Origin: Rickettsiales bacterium | Lineage (GTDB): Bacteria; Pseudomonadota; Alphaproteobacteria; Rickettsiales; Anaplasmataceae | Reading direction: 5' to 3' | Assembly (NCBI GenBank): GCA_031286185.1 | Contig: JAITUS010000049.1 | Location: forward strand, 1-11,690 | DNA: 11,690 bases | In this document: piece by piece, positions 1-7,012 of the stretch | Layout: each line of letters opens with the position of its first letter | How positions within the stretch are numbered: position 1 is the stretch's first letter | Made by a program: the position numbers and the translations under genes | The notes under the pieces: model-generated | The model's database searches: none | Told to the model about the DNA's origin: nothing | What the model saw: the letters and a program-made list of their open reading frames with translations, nothing else

Positions 1-162
1 TTACACACTTTCGTCGTATTGCCAAAAAGATGGGTTGTTGAGAGATCTTTTGCTTGGTTAGAAAAATGCAGACGATTGTGGAAAAATTGCGAGCGGAAAC
101 TCAACACTAGCTTACAGATGATTGCTCTCTCCTTCATTTCTCTCCTACTACGAAGATTTTAA
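1..162 (+). pseudogene. IS5-family transposase, C-terminal fragment (cut by window edge)
   Basis: The reading frame is open from base 1 to the TAA at 160-162 and gives 53 residues. They begin [17 protein letters not shown] and end in ISLLLRRF. The segment [17 protein letters not shown] followed by KNCERKL matches the conserved C-terminal block of IS5-type DDE transposases, where the E of VER is the third catalytic acid and the R and K residues complete the C-terminal signature. The final LLLRRF is typical of the same group. The 5' part lies outside the window, so it is unknown whether the full element is intact; it is listed as a fragment. The 3' end of the IS probably lies within about 20 bp after the stop, just before the dispersed repeat at 178-212. 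The family is recognised from motifs I know, not from a search. Confidence 0.75.
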
Positions 163-184
163 ACAGGTTCTTAGAATTTGTCAA
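156..184 (-). promoter_or_regulatory. Promoter-like sequence at the edge of the dispersed repeat
   Basis: On the minus strand TTGACA (184-179) is followed after exactly 17 bases by TAAAAT (161-156). The -35 hexamer belongs to the 35-bp dispersed repeat, while the -10 belongs to the end of the IS5 transposase gene. Transcription would run leftwards, antisense to the transposase. Function is inferred from the hexamers only. Confidence 0.35.
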
Positions 185-212
185 GTAGTTTTTTCGTTTC
201 TATTGGATGACG
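178..212. repeat. 35-bp dispersed repeat, copy 1
   Basis: This stretch (TTGTCAAGTAGTT...TTGGATGACG) recurs in the same orientation at 8127-8162 with one extra T in the T-run. Sequences on both sides of the two copies are unrelated, so the repeat is a discrete unit. It sits immediately beyond the IS5 transposase remnant, and the TTGACA of a minus-strand promoter-like sequence lies in its left end. Confidence 0.75.
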
Positions 213-323
213 GCTAGTCAAATCACAATGTTCATGCAGTTATACGCTTGACACTAGAACCTATGGGGACTACTTTGATGACATGGCAGGCTATAAACAC
301 AGCTGTTAATTCTGCACAAAAAT
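213..323. other. Intergenic spacer upstream of map
   Basis: No open frame of note. The stretch around 230-262 contains CTTGACACTAGAA, which resembles the CTTGACACTGGAA part of the palindromic elements at 7511-7631, so it may be a badly decayed copy. This is a weak resemblance. The same TTGACA could serve as a -35 for map. Confidence 0.3.
248..276 (+). promoter_or_regulatory. map: Possible map promoter
   Basis: TTGACA (248-253) is followed after 17 bases by TACTTT (271-276). The -35 is perfect and the -10 is poor. It would give a leader of roughly 80 bases before the preferred map start. It is offered as the best candidate upstream of map, not as a firm call. Confidence 0.3.
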
Positions 324-362
324 GTGTATGATAATTACAATAATATATGGAAATATGGACAT

Positions 363-1145
363 ATGGACATAACTATACATTCACAGGAAGACTTTGAGCT
401 TATGCGAAAAGCTGGCCGGTTAGCAGCTGAAACTCTTGATTTCATTGCACCGCGCGTAGAAGTAGGAGTAACAACTAATGAGTTAAACGATTTATGTCAT
501 GACTTTATAATCAAAGCAGGCGCAATTCCAGCACCATTGAACTATAGAGGGTACCCCAAATCGATTTGCACTTCAAAAAATGCTGTTGTGTGTCACGGCA
601 TTCCTGATGATAAGCCGCTTAAGGATGGAGATATTGTGAATATCGATGTCACGGTGATTTTAAATGGCTGGCATGGCGACACAAGTCGTATGTTTTGGGC
701 TGGTAAGCCGTCAATAAAGGCAAAACGCTTGTGTGATGCTACTTACGGCGCATTGATGGAAGCGATTAAACAAGTTAAACCTGGTAATAAGTTAAATGAA
801 ATTGGGCTTGCTATAGAGAAATATATTGAAGATTTTGGCTATTCTATTGTACGTAACTATTGTGGACATGGTATAGGAAAAGTCTTTCATGCTCCGCCAA
901 ATGTGGTGCATTTTTATGATAAAGATGAAGATCTTGTCTTAAAGGAAGGCATGTTTTTTACAATAGAACCAATGATCAACGCTGGAAAACATGAAACTCT
1001 GCTCAGTAAGCTAGATGGCTGGATAGTAACAACACGTGACCTTTCACTTTCTGCACAGTTTGAGCATACGCTTGGGGTAACAAAAGACGGTGTTGAAGTA
1101 TTCACATTGTCGCCTAAGAATTGGCATTTCCCACCTTATAACTAG
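363..1145 (+). CDS. map: Type I methionine aminopeptidase
   Basis: A cytosolic metalloenzyme that removes the initiator methionine from nascent proteins. From the ATG at 363 it is 260 residues, close to the usual ~260 of bacterial type I enzymes. All expected catalytic residues are visible: H78 (VVCHGIP), D95 (NIDVTV) and D106 (GDTSRMF), H169 (YCGHGIG), E202 (FFTIEP) and E234 (QFEHT). These are the five metal ligands plus the substrate-binding histidine. The frame also stays open upstream to a GTG at 324, adding 13 residues; I prefer 363 because family members start just before an IxSxEDFELMRKAG-like block. No strong ribosome binding site marks either start. There is no N-terminal zinc-binding extension. 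The neighbours (IS remnant, repeat) suggest a single-gene unit. Confidence 0.95.
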   Translation: MDITIHSQEDFELMRKAGRLAAETLDFIAPRVEVGVTTNELNDLCHDFIIKAGAIPAPLNYRGYPKSICTSKNAVVCHGIPDDKPLKDGDIVNIDVTVILNGWHGDTSRMFWAGKPSIKAKRLCDATYGALMEAIKQVKPGNKLNEIGLAIEKYIEDFGYSIVRNYCGHGIGKVFHAPPNVVHFYDKDEDLVLKEGMFFTIEPMINAGKHETLLSKLDGWIVTTRDLSLSAQFEHTLGVTKDGVEVFTLSPKNWHFPPYN

Positions 1146-1189
1146 ATTCTTTAAACTCTTTTATTTGGCGTCTCATGTTTAAATTTTTG

Positions 1190-1345
1190 CACTATGTGCA
1201 CCGTATGTCTTTTAAAACTTTGGTTTTTTACCTATACGAGCTGAAACGCGCTTATAAGTCGTTTGATACATCAAAAAACGCCAATATTATAAGATAGATA
1301 GAGAATAACTAGCTACTCGGGGTTTCTTTGCCTTTTTTCCGCTTA
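1190..1345. repeat. Diverged intergenic repeat, left copy (inverted relative to 7861-8005)
   Basis: Read on the plus strand this stretch aligns over most of its length with the reverse complement of 7861-8005. Shared blocks are ATGTCTTTTA near the left end, the CGCGCTTA region, a central AAxxACGCCAAT / AGCGCCAAT block, and a perfect 27-base core (1312-1338 against 7863-7889) containing CTACTCGGGGTTTC. It lies between the 3' ends of map and the membrane protein gene and contains no gene. Confidence 0.7.
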
Positions 1346-1352
1346 GTTCGGG

Positions 1353-2300
1353 TTATGCAAACAGTCCGTCTCGGTTTGAGCTACCATCTCCTCCTTCTAC
1401 ATTGCCCACAACAGCACCTGTCATACCTCTGATTTCTACATTCTTTAACTCTCTCTTATAAAGATGTGTGATCAGCCCACTTCCTGCCATCAAAAGAGTG
1501 ATGCCTACTAAACCCAAAGCGGGTCCAACAGCAGGATGTAAGAATGATGCTAATGCTATTAACATTATTCTCCTTATTAACATTATAGAAGAACCAGCAA
1601 ATATTAAACTAGCAACAGACATATTGTTAGCCTTTTTTTTAGATTTTTCATCAAGGTTAGAATTCTCTTGCTCTTTGTCTACCTCGTGTTCTTTGCCCTT
1701 CTTGTACTCACAATAGAAGAAATTAGCGCTTGCTACAAAGTAAAATAGGCTAGAAATTGAAAAAGCTACATCTTCTATTATTCCTTGTTCCAATGCTTCG
1801 CTAACTATACTAGCTACAATAACTAATATAGTTAAAGCAGCATCAGCGTAGTTAAAGTAATCATCAACGGTATGAGGAACATCTATCTTCTCTTTTTCTA
1901 CCACTTCGCCATTTTCAAGATTCTTCAATTCCTGTTCCTTTTGAGCTATCTTCCTATTATTGTAAATTAAATATGGCGTACAAATAAGAGATAAAGCTGT
2001 GAAAGGTAATATAGTGTGGCTTAGTGCACCACTTATAACGCCAAGCAATACCTGATCGCTGCATGTTTTTTCCAGCTCAATAGCCATCAGCAATGCAAAT
2101 GGGGCCATTGTTGCCAATGATACGTATTGTCTATATAGCTCTCTTTTTTTCAGTGTTAATAGTTCTTGTTTGAGCCTTTCTTTTTTGACATCTAGATCAA
2201 CTGTCGGCCAAAAATCCTGAAAAAAATCTTCCATTTCAGAATTTTTTTTATCTTTTAGTCTTTTAGAATTAGTACCAGGGTTACTTGTAATACTAGTCAT
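1353..2300 (-). CDS. Unrecognised six-helix membrane protein with three hairpins
   Basis: I do not recognise a family. The 315-residue protein has a charged N-terminus (about 1-56), then hydrophobic segments near 58-77, 84-113, 152-170, 174-197, 227-253 and 258-281. These form three helical hairpins, each followed by a Lys/Glu-rich stretch: about 114-139 (IAQKEQELKNLE), 198-226 (YKKGKEHEVDKEQE) and 281-289 (YKRELKNVE). The C-terminal tail is Gly/Asn-rich (GNVEGGDGSSNRDG). There is no cleavable signal peptide, so it is probably an inner-membrane protein with hairpins threaded from the cytoplasm. A near-consensus promoter lies just upstream (2330-2358) with only a ~23-base leader, which supports a real, independently transcribed gene. 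The 3' end abuts a dispersed repeat. The start is the first ATG of the frame; its ribosome binding site is weak. No function is claimed. Confidence 0.8.
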   Translation of the reverse strand: MTSITSNPGTNSKRLKDKKNSEMEDFFQDFWPTVDLDVKKERLKQELLTLKKRELYRQYVSLATMAPFALLMAIELEKTCSDQVLLGVISGALSHTILPFTALSLICTPYLIYNNRKIAQKEQELKNLENGEVVEKEKIDVPHTVDDYFNYADAALTILVIVASIVSEALEQGIIEDVAFSISSLFYFVASANFFYCEYKKGKEHEVDKEQENSNLDEKSKKKANNMSVASLIFAGSSIMLIRRIMLIALASFLHPAVGPALGLVGITLLMAGSGLITHLYKRELKNVEIRGMTGAVVGNVEGGDGSSNRDGLFA

Positions 2301-2329
2301 ATAAACCCAACTAACTTATAAACTAGTAT

Positions 2330-2358
2330 ATTATACATGATTTCAATTACTTAGTCAA
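2330..2358 (-). promoter_or_regulatory. Strong promoter for the six-helix membrane protein gene
   Basis: On the minus strand TTGACT (2358-2353) is followed after 17 bases by TATAAT (2335-2330). This is the best sigma-70-type match in the window. Transcription would start near 2323, about 23 bases before the ATG at 2300. Confidence 0.7.
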
Positions 2359-2406
2359 TTTTATTAAAATCTTAACTATTTGTATATTAATTGTTTCTCA
2401 AGGAAT

Positions 2407-2949
2407 TCAGTCAATCTGCTTGATGCCAGCCATGACATAATTATAGCCTGACCACATAGTTATAATGGCTGAAACCCACAAACAAATTGCACCTATATAT
2501 TGGGTTATTTCGTAGTCGTCCATTATTAATGCCACTACAGCAAGCATCTGCAGAAATGTTTTAATTTTTCCAGCTTTGCTCACAGGTAGGCTAACGTTTG
2601 TAGCGATCAGAAATTCCCGCAAACCCGAAACTAATATCTCCCGACAAACGATGATAACTGATGGTATTATCGTGTAATCATTGATCTTATGCTTATAAAC
2701 CAGCATCATTATTGTTGAAACCACTATTAGTTTATCAGCAATTGGATCAAATAGCATGCCAAATTTTGATTGGACTTTCCACGCACGTGCTAGATAACCA
2801 TCAAAAAAATCTGTAATGCATGCAAATATAAAGATTGATGTTGTTATCAAGTTTGCATATTTATTTTCTATATAAAAACTTAATATTATTGCTGGTACTG
2901 CAAGCGCACGAGAAATTGTCAGTAAATTAGGCAAGTTTTTCTTAAACAT
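2407..2949 (-). CDS. pgsA: CDP-diacylglycerol-glycerol-3-phosphate 3-phosphatidyltransferase
   Basis: An inner-membrane enzyme that joins CDP-diacylglycerol and glycerol-3-phosphate to make phosphatidylglycerol phosphate, the committed step to phosphatidylglycerol and cardiolipin. The 180-residue protein has the usual length. It carries the complete CDP-alcohol phosphatidyltransferase motif D(x)2DG(x)2AR(x)8G(x)3D(x)3D: D47, D50, G51, A54, R55, G64, D68 and D72. The N-terminal NLPNLLTISRA is typical of PgsA rather than of phosphatidylserine synthase. Several hydrophobic helices follow, including about 14-27, 32-46, 74-85, 93-108, 133-144 and 150-166. It is divergent from the malic enzyme gene, with paired promoters in the 125-base gap. 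The ATG at 2949 is the natural start for this N-terminus. The 105-base gap to the next minus-strand gene contains that gene's own promoter, so the two are probably not one operon. Confidence 0.93.
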   Translation of the reverse strand: MFKKNLPNLLTISRALAVPAIILSFYIENKYANLITTSIFIFACITDFFDGYLARAWKVQSKFGMLFDPIADKLIVVSTIMMLVYKHKINDYTIIPSVIIVCREILVSGLREFLIATNVSLPVSKAGKIKTFLQMLAVVALIMDDYEITQYIGAICLWVSAIITMWSGYNYVMAGIKQID

Positions 2950-2978
2950 GCAGTGTAACTTTAGTGCGGTATGGTAAA

Positions 2979-3007
2979 CTTATACAGAAGTGGAGTGCAA
3001 TTCACAA
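2979..3007 (-). promoter_or_regulatory. pgsA: Probable pgsA promoter
   Basis: On the minus strand TTGTGA (3007-3002) is followed after 17 bases by TATAAG (2984-2979), leaving a leader of about 23 bases to the ATG at 2949. It faces away from the malic enzyme promoter at 3023-3050. Confidence 0.5.
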
Positions 3008-3022
3008 GCTGATAGTTTGCAA

Positions 3023-3050
3023 TTGAATATTTATAAAAATTCCATATACT
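3023..3050 (+). promoter_or_regulatory. Probable malic enzyme promoter
   Basis: TTGAAT (3023-3028) is followed after 16 bases by TATACT (3045-3050). The start codon at 3075 follows closely. The gap holds no clear Shine-Dalgarno sequence. Confidence 0.5.
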
Positions 3051-3074
3051 TAAAAATTATGAGCTCAAGATATA

Positions 3075-4397
3075 ATGATGAATGACGATTTAAATCATAC
3101 CACAAAACAAGAAGCGCTTAAGTATCACAGTGGAGGCAATAATCCTGGTAAAATATCTATCTTGCCAACAAAGCCCTTATCTACCCAGTATGACTTGTCA
3201 CTTGCTTATTCCCCTGGAGTTGCAGCTCCATGCATTGAAATAGCTAAAAACTCTGATCTAGTTTATGATTATACGGCAAAGAGCAACTGTGTTGCTGTTA
3301 TTTCAAATGGCACTGCAGTGCTTGGACTTGGCAACATCGGACCTCTTGCTTCAAAACCTGTTATGGAAGGCAAAGCTGTTTTATTCAAGCGTTTTGCTGA
3401 CATCGATGCAGTCGATATAGAAGTTGGCACGGAAAATGTAGAGGATTTCATCAACGCAGTAAGATATCTTGAACCAAGTTGGGGAGGGATAAATTTAGAG
3501 GATATAAGATCTCCCGATTGTTTCATAATAGAAAAACGTCTAAGTGAATTAATGGACATTCCAGTATTCCACGACGATCAGCATGGAACTGCAGTGGTTG
3601 TTGCAGCCGGCATAGAAAATGCTCTTGATATTGCAGGAAAGAAATTAGAAGACGTTAAGATCATCATGAATGGCGCTGGGGCAGCCGGTATTGCATGTTT
3701 AGAAATACTGAGATCTATGGGCGCTAAAAACATAGTGCTGTGTGATAAACAAGGGGTAATATATAGAGGCAGAAAAGAGGACATGAATGAGTGGAAGGAA
3801 AAACATGCAACTGACACTGAAGAACGTTCTCTACTTGATGCAATAAAAGGCGCTGACGCATTTATCGGGCTATCTGCAAAGAATGTGCTAAGCGAAGAGA
3901 TGCTGAAGAGCATGGGTAAAGATCCGATTATTTTTGCTCTTGCTAACCCTGATCCAGAAGTAAGGCCTGAGTTTGCAAAATCTGTGAGGCCAGATGCAAT
4001 AATCGCAACTGGTAGATCAGATTACAACAATCAAGTCAATAACGTAATGGGATTTCCTTATATATTCAGAGGAGCACTTGATGTACATGCAACAACAATA
4101 AATAACGAAATGAAAATTGCAGCTGCAAGTGCAATAGCAAAGCTTGCTCGTGAGCCAGTACCTAACGAGATATCTACAGCTTATGGTGGTCGTAAAATGA
4201 GCTATGGATGTGAATACATAATACCTACTCCGTTTGACCCAAGATTGATTTCGATAGTTTCTCCTGCCGTTGCAAAAGCTGCAGTGCACTCAGGTGTTGC
4301 CAAAAAGGCAATACAAGATTGGGGTAAATATGAAAATCAATTGAAATCTCGTCTTGCGAGTGCTCTCAGCACGCTAAATTCATTGTCTTCACGATAA
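3075..4397 (+). CDS. Malic enzyme (oxaloacetate-decarboxylating malate dehydrogenase), single-domain form
   Basis: A cytosolic enzyme that oxidatively decarboxylates malate to pyruvate and CO2 with reduction of NAD(P). The malic N-domain shows YSPGVAAPC (catalytic Tyr45), EGKAVLFKR (catalytic Lys100), LEDIRSPDCF (metal ligands E142, D143) and HDDQHGTA (166-173, metal ligand D167 or D168). The Rossmann NAD(P) domain shows NGAGAAGIACLE from residue 199 and ALANPDPEVRPE at 288-299. Length is 440 residues. Long proteobacterial MaeB-type enzymes (~750 residues) carry a C-terminal phosphotransacetylase-like domain. That domain is absent here, and none is encoded in the 60 bases before the next gene. 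The ATG at 3075 is directly followed by a second ATG, and either could be used. I cannot decide NAD versus NADP preference, so I give no symbol (maeB/sfcA would be candidates). Confidence 0.92.
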   Translation: MMNDDLNHTTKQEALKYHSGGNNPGKISILPTKPLSTQYDLSLAYSPGVAAPCIEIAKNSDLVYDYTAKSNCVAVISNGTAVLGLGNIGPLASKPVMEGKAVLFKRFADIDAVDIEVGTENVEDFINAVRYLEPSWGGINLEDIRSPDCFIIEKRLSELMDIPVFHDDQHGTAVVVAAGIENALDIAGKKLEDVKIIMNGAGAAGIACLEILRSMGAKNIVLCDKQGVIYRGRKEDMNEWKEKHATDTEERSLLDAIKGADAFIGLSAKNVLSEEMLKSMGKDPIIFALANPDPEVRPEFAKSVRPDAIIATGRSDYNNQVNNVMGFPYIFRGALDVHATTINNEMKIAAASAIAKLAREPVPNEISTAYGGRKMSYGCEYIIPTPFDPRLISIVSPAVAKAAVHSGVAKKAIQDWGKYENQLKSRLASALSTLNSLSSR

Positions 4398-4402
4398 TTC
4401 AG

Positions 4403-4430
4403 TTGCGCAAAGTAATTTTAGATTTATAAT
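4403..4430 (+). promoter_or_regulatory. Probable promoter of the bolA-glutaredoxin pair
   Basis: TTGCGC (4403-4408) is followed after 16 bases by a perfect TATAAT (4425-4430). This lies in the 60-base gap after malic enzyme and would give a leader of about 20 bases before the ATG at 4458. It suggests the pair can be expressed separately from malic enzyme. Confidence 0.5.
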
Positions 4431-4457
4431 AAAAGTATCGTAATTTAAAGTAAATTA

Positions 4458-4676
4458 ATGGTTATCGCAATTCATGAATTAGAGAAAATTATCAAACAAT
4501 CATTTCCAGGTGCTGATATAGAAGTTAATGATCTTGCTGGAGATAATGATCATTATCATTTGAAAATAACCTCCAAGTGCTTTCTTGGAAAGACAAGGAT
4601 AGAGCAGCATAAAATGGTATATAAGGCGCTAGAAGGCCAGTCTATACATGCATTGCAGTTAGAAACTAGTGATTAA
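4458..4676 (+). CDS. bolA: BolA-family protein (BolA/IbaG type)
   Basis: A 72-residue protein with the small BolA fold (KH-like class II). The visible family blocks are the N-terminal helix HELEKIIKQSFPGA, the central GDNDHYHLKITS (28-39) and the conserved HKMVYKAL (51-58). His51 in that last block is the usual cluster-ligand position. BolA proteins partner with CGFS monothiol glutaredoxins, forming [2Fe-2S]-bridged heterodimers used in iron-sulfur trafficking and iron sensing. The next gene encodes exactly such a glutaredoxin 15 bp downstream, so the pair is almost certainly co-transcribed. The compact loop without a cysteine favours an IbaG-like subtype, but the subtype is not certain. The ATG at 4458 has only a weak A-rich ribosome binding site. 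Confidence 0.88.
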   Translation: MVIAIHELEKIIKQSFPGADIEVNDLAGDNDHYHLKITSKCFLGKTRIEQHKMVYKALEGQSIHALQLETSD

Positions 4677-4680
4677 AATT

Positions 4681-4686
4681 AAGGTG
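4681..4686 (+). promoter_or_regulatory. Ribosome binding site of the glutaredoxin gene
   Basis: AAGGTG lies 5 bases before the ATG at 4692 and just after the bolA stop codon (4674-4676). It is one of the few clear Shine-Dalgarno sequences in the window and fixes the start. Confidence 0.65.
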
Positions 4687-4691
4687 AACTT

Positions 4692-5015
4692 ATGAACAAA
4701 TTTGAACAAATAAAAAAAGATGTAACAGAAAATGATGTGGTGCTCTATATGAAAGGCACTTCTGACTTTCCTCAATGCGGATTTTCTGGACTCGTCGTGT
4801 CAATTCTCAAAAACTTGAATGTAAAGTTTAAATGTGTCAATGTGCTAGAAAATGATGAAATACGTCAGTCCATAAAAAAGTTTTCTGATTGGCCAACAAT
4901 TCCACAATTATACATAAAGGAAGAATTTATTGGTGGCTGCGACATCGTTCGCGAGATGTATGAAAGAGGTGAGCTGCAAAACTTGTTAAAAGAAAAAAAG
5001 ATTATGGCAGAGTAA
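4692..5015 (+). CDS. grxD: Grx4-family monothiol glutaredoxin (CGFS type)
   Basis: A 107-residue single-domain glutaredoxin that binds a [2Fe-2S] cluster with glutathione and passes it to targets or to BolA; this class is not a general disulfide reductase. Visible signature: LYMKGT with Lys21 for glutathione, the active site CGFS at 29-32 (within PQCGFSG), WPTIPQLYI with cis-Pro71, and the glutathione-binding GGCDI at 81-85. Length matches bacterial GrxD (~105-115). It is preceded by a BolA-family gene with a 15-bp gap and its own AAGGTG ribosome binding site. This is the conserved functional pairing seen widely in alphaproteobacteria and mitochondria. Nothing is truncated. Confidence 0.93.
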   Translation: MNKFEQIKKDVTENDVVLYMKGTSDFPQCGFSGLVVSILKNLNVKFKCVNVLENDEIRQSIKKFSDWPTIPQLYIKEEFIGGCDIVREMYERGELQNLLKEKKIMAE

Positions 5016-5176
5016 GATTATCAGAAGAATGTTATCCCAAAATGTTTTTCAGTTCTACTGGCCTTTTTTGTGAGTTAAATCACAACATTTGTACGATCAG
5101 TAGACCTAAAGCCATACCTTTTTCCTTTCTCTTGAAACTGAAATTCATATACTTAGCTTTAGAGACTTCGAATAAG

Positions 5177-6886
5177 ATGCGATCTAATATTAGGCAATTA
5201 TTTTGCTACATAAAGCCCAACCTACATTATTTCATTGTAGCTTTTATTGCAGTTTTATTTTCAGCTTTAACGATTCTCCTTTTCGGTAGAGGTTTGAGCA
5301 GCATAATTGATTCTGACGCAGAGCACGATTTTACTACTAAACTGGTAGTTACAATATTTATAGTTTTAGCTGTTTCTCTTACTGCGTTCATTAGATTGTA
5401 TTTCATTGGCATTGGCAGCGAAAAAGTTATTGCAAGAATGAGATATGACTTATATAACAATGTTACCGACTTGCAACCAAGTTTCTTTGAGAACACTGGT
5501 GTCCAAGATGTCATCTCAGCACTAATTACTGATACCTCTGTGTTGCAATCGATAATAAATAGCAGCCTACTCACCATATTGCGAAATTTTGTAATTTTGA
5601 TTGGTAGTGTTGCCATGTTGTTATATACAGATCTGCATCTAACTGCATATGCGGCCGCGATAATACCCATACTACTTATTATCATGACTTCCCTTGGAAA
5701 AAAAGTGCGCAATCACGCACGCTTTGCCCAGAGTAAGCTGAGTGAGCTTGCATCACTTAGTGAGGAAAATTTCAGATCCATAGTAACCATCAAGTCGTTT
5801 GTATTAGAGGAAAATGAAAAAATCCGTTTTAAGAAACATCTAAACTCAGTATCGAAATCATACATAAGATTAGTACTCTTGCGCGCTATTTTGGTAACTT
5901 TGGTTATCTCATGTGTGATAGGTTCACTGATCGTTTTAATCTTTTTTGGTATTAAAGAAGTCTTAAGTAATAATATAACTATTGGGGAGCTATCTTCATT
6001 TGTATTTTATTCAGCACTTGCAGCAGGAGCTGTAAATAATCTGAGCGATAATATCAGTGACTTACAACGTGGTCTTGGGATAGTAGAGCGTTTATTTGAA
6101 TTTAAGAATATGAAAAGCTCTATAGCAGATGCTGATGATCCTATAAAAATTTGCAGTGTCCGAAAAGGAATTTCGTTTAACGGCATAACGTTTTTTTATG
6201 AATCTCGGCCTGGTAAGCCAGCGTTAAGTAACGTATCATTTTCCATAGAGGCAGGCCAAGCAGTGTCAATTGTTGGACCATCTGGCAGTGGCAAGAGCAC
6301 CATTTTAAAGCTTCTGCTCCGTTTTTATGATCCAAGCAAAGGCAGCATTACTATCGATGGGCATAATATTAAGTCAATTGCGCTAAGTAGTCTCAGGTCA
6401 TTATTTGGTTTAGTGCCGCAAGATCACATGATATTTTCTTGTTCAATAATGGAAAATATATTATACGGCAAGCCAGATGCCGAATATGAGGAAGTGAGAC
6501 AAGCAGCCATCAGTGCTTATGCGATGGAATTTATTGACAAGCTGCCCGATAAGTTTGACACATTTGTAGGGAAAAGAGGATTAAAACTTTCCGAAGGACA
6601 AAGGCAACGTATTATAATAGCGAGAGCCATACTCAAAAATCCCCAAGTCTTAGTGCTGGATGAGGCAACCTCTGCCCTTGATTACAAAAGTGAAAACTTC
6701 GTACAAAAAGCACTGAGCAAATTAATGCAAAACAGAACAACGATCATAATCACACACAGGCTATCAACCGCACTCAAAACTGACAAAATTATAGTGATTA
6801 ATCACGGAGAAATAGAAGAAGTAGGGACTCATGACTCTCTAATAAGCAAAGATGGACTATATGCAAAATTGGTGAAGATACAATAG
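5177..6886 (+). CDS. ABC exporter half-transporter (permease plus ATPase fused)
   Basis: An inner-membrane exporter of the MsbA/lipid-multidrug type. The half transporter would act as a dimer; the substrate is unknown. From the ATG at 5177 it has 569 residues. The membrane domain (about 1-310) has helices near 18-37, 56-78, 132-150, 155-172, 234-257 and 270-285. The nucleotide-binding domain follows with Walker A GPSGSGKST (367-375), Q-loop LVPQD (Q415), signature LSEGQ (471-475, a common variant of LSGGQ), Walker B VLVLDE (491-496) and H-loop ITHRLS (H527). All ATPase residues are present, so it should be active. The frame extends upstream to an ATG at 5042. I prefer 5177 because MRSNIRQLFCYIKP looks like a normal exporter N-terminus, and the extra 45 residues look like translated intergenic DNA. 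Neither start has a good ribosome binding site. Confidence 0.92.
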   Translation: MRSNIRQLFCYIKPNLHYFIVAFIAVLFSALTILLFGRGLSSIIDSDAEHDFTTKLVVTIFIVLAVSLTAFIRLYFIGIGSEKVIARMRYDLYNNVTDLQPSFFENTGVQDVISALITDTSVLQSIINSSLLTILRNFVILIGSVAMLLYTDLHLTAYAAAIIPILLIIMTSLGKKVRNHARFAQSKLSELASLSEENFRSIVTIKSFVLEENEKIRFKKHLNSVSKSYIRLVLLRAILVTLVISCVIGSLIVLIFFGIKEVLSNNITIGELSSFVFYSALAAGAVNNLSDNISDLQRGLGIVERLFEFKNMKSSIADADDPIKICSVRKGISFNGITFFYESRPGKPALSNVSFSIEAGQAVSIVGPSGSGKSTILKLLLRFYDPSKGSITIDGHNIKSIALSSLRSLFGLVPQDHMIFSCSIMENILYGKPDAEYEEVRQAAISAYAMEFIDKLPDKFDTFVGKRGLKLSEGQRQRIIIARAILKNPQVLVLDEATSALDYKSENFVQKALSKLMQNRTTIIITHRLSTALKTDKIIVINHGEIEEVGTHDSLISKDGLYAKLVKIQ

Positions 6887-6954
6887 ATATGAATATTATA
6901 TAAGTAAAAAGAGGAACTAAGTTAGTTGTTATGCTAGATTTAAAATTAAAATTA

Positions 6955-6983
6955 TTAATTTTTTAATCATTTTAACTTATAAT
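6955..6983 (+). promoter_or_regulatory. Promoter of the Cys/His-rich small protein gene
   Basis: TTAATT (6955-6960) is followed after 17 bases by a perfect TATAAT (6978-6983). Transcription would begin near 6990 with a leader of about 23 bases. The very AT-rich surroundings make chance matches easier, but the spacing to the gene is ideal. Confidence 0.5.
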
Positions 6984-7001
6984 AATTTAATATTATTTTT
7001 T

Positions 7002-7007
7002 AAAGGA
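7002..7007 (+). promoter_or_regulatory. Ribosome binding site of the Cys/His-rich small protein gene
   Basis: AAAGGA ends 5 bases before the ATG at 7013. It is the best Shine-Dalgarno match in the window and supports translation of this otherwise unrecognised short frame. Confidence 0.65.
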
Positions 7008-7012
7008 CTATT

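Noticed and set aside
5042..5176. 45-residue N-terminal extension of the ABC exporter
   Set aside because: The extra residues do not resemble an exporter N-terminus or a signal peptide, and the ATG at 5177 gives a normal-length protein.
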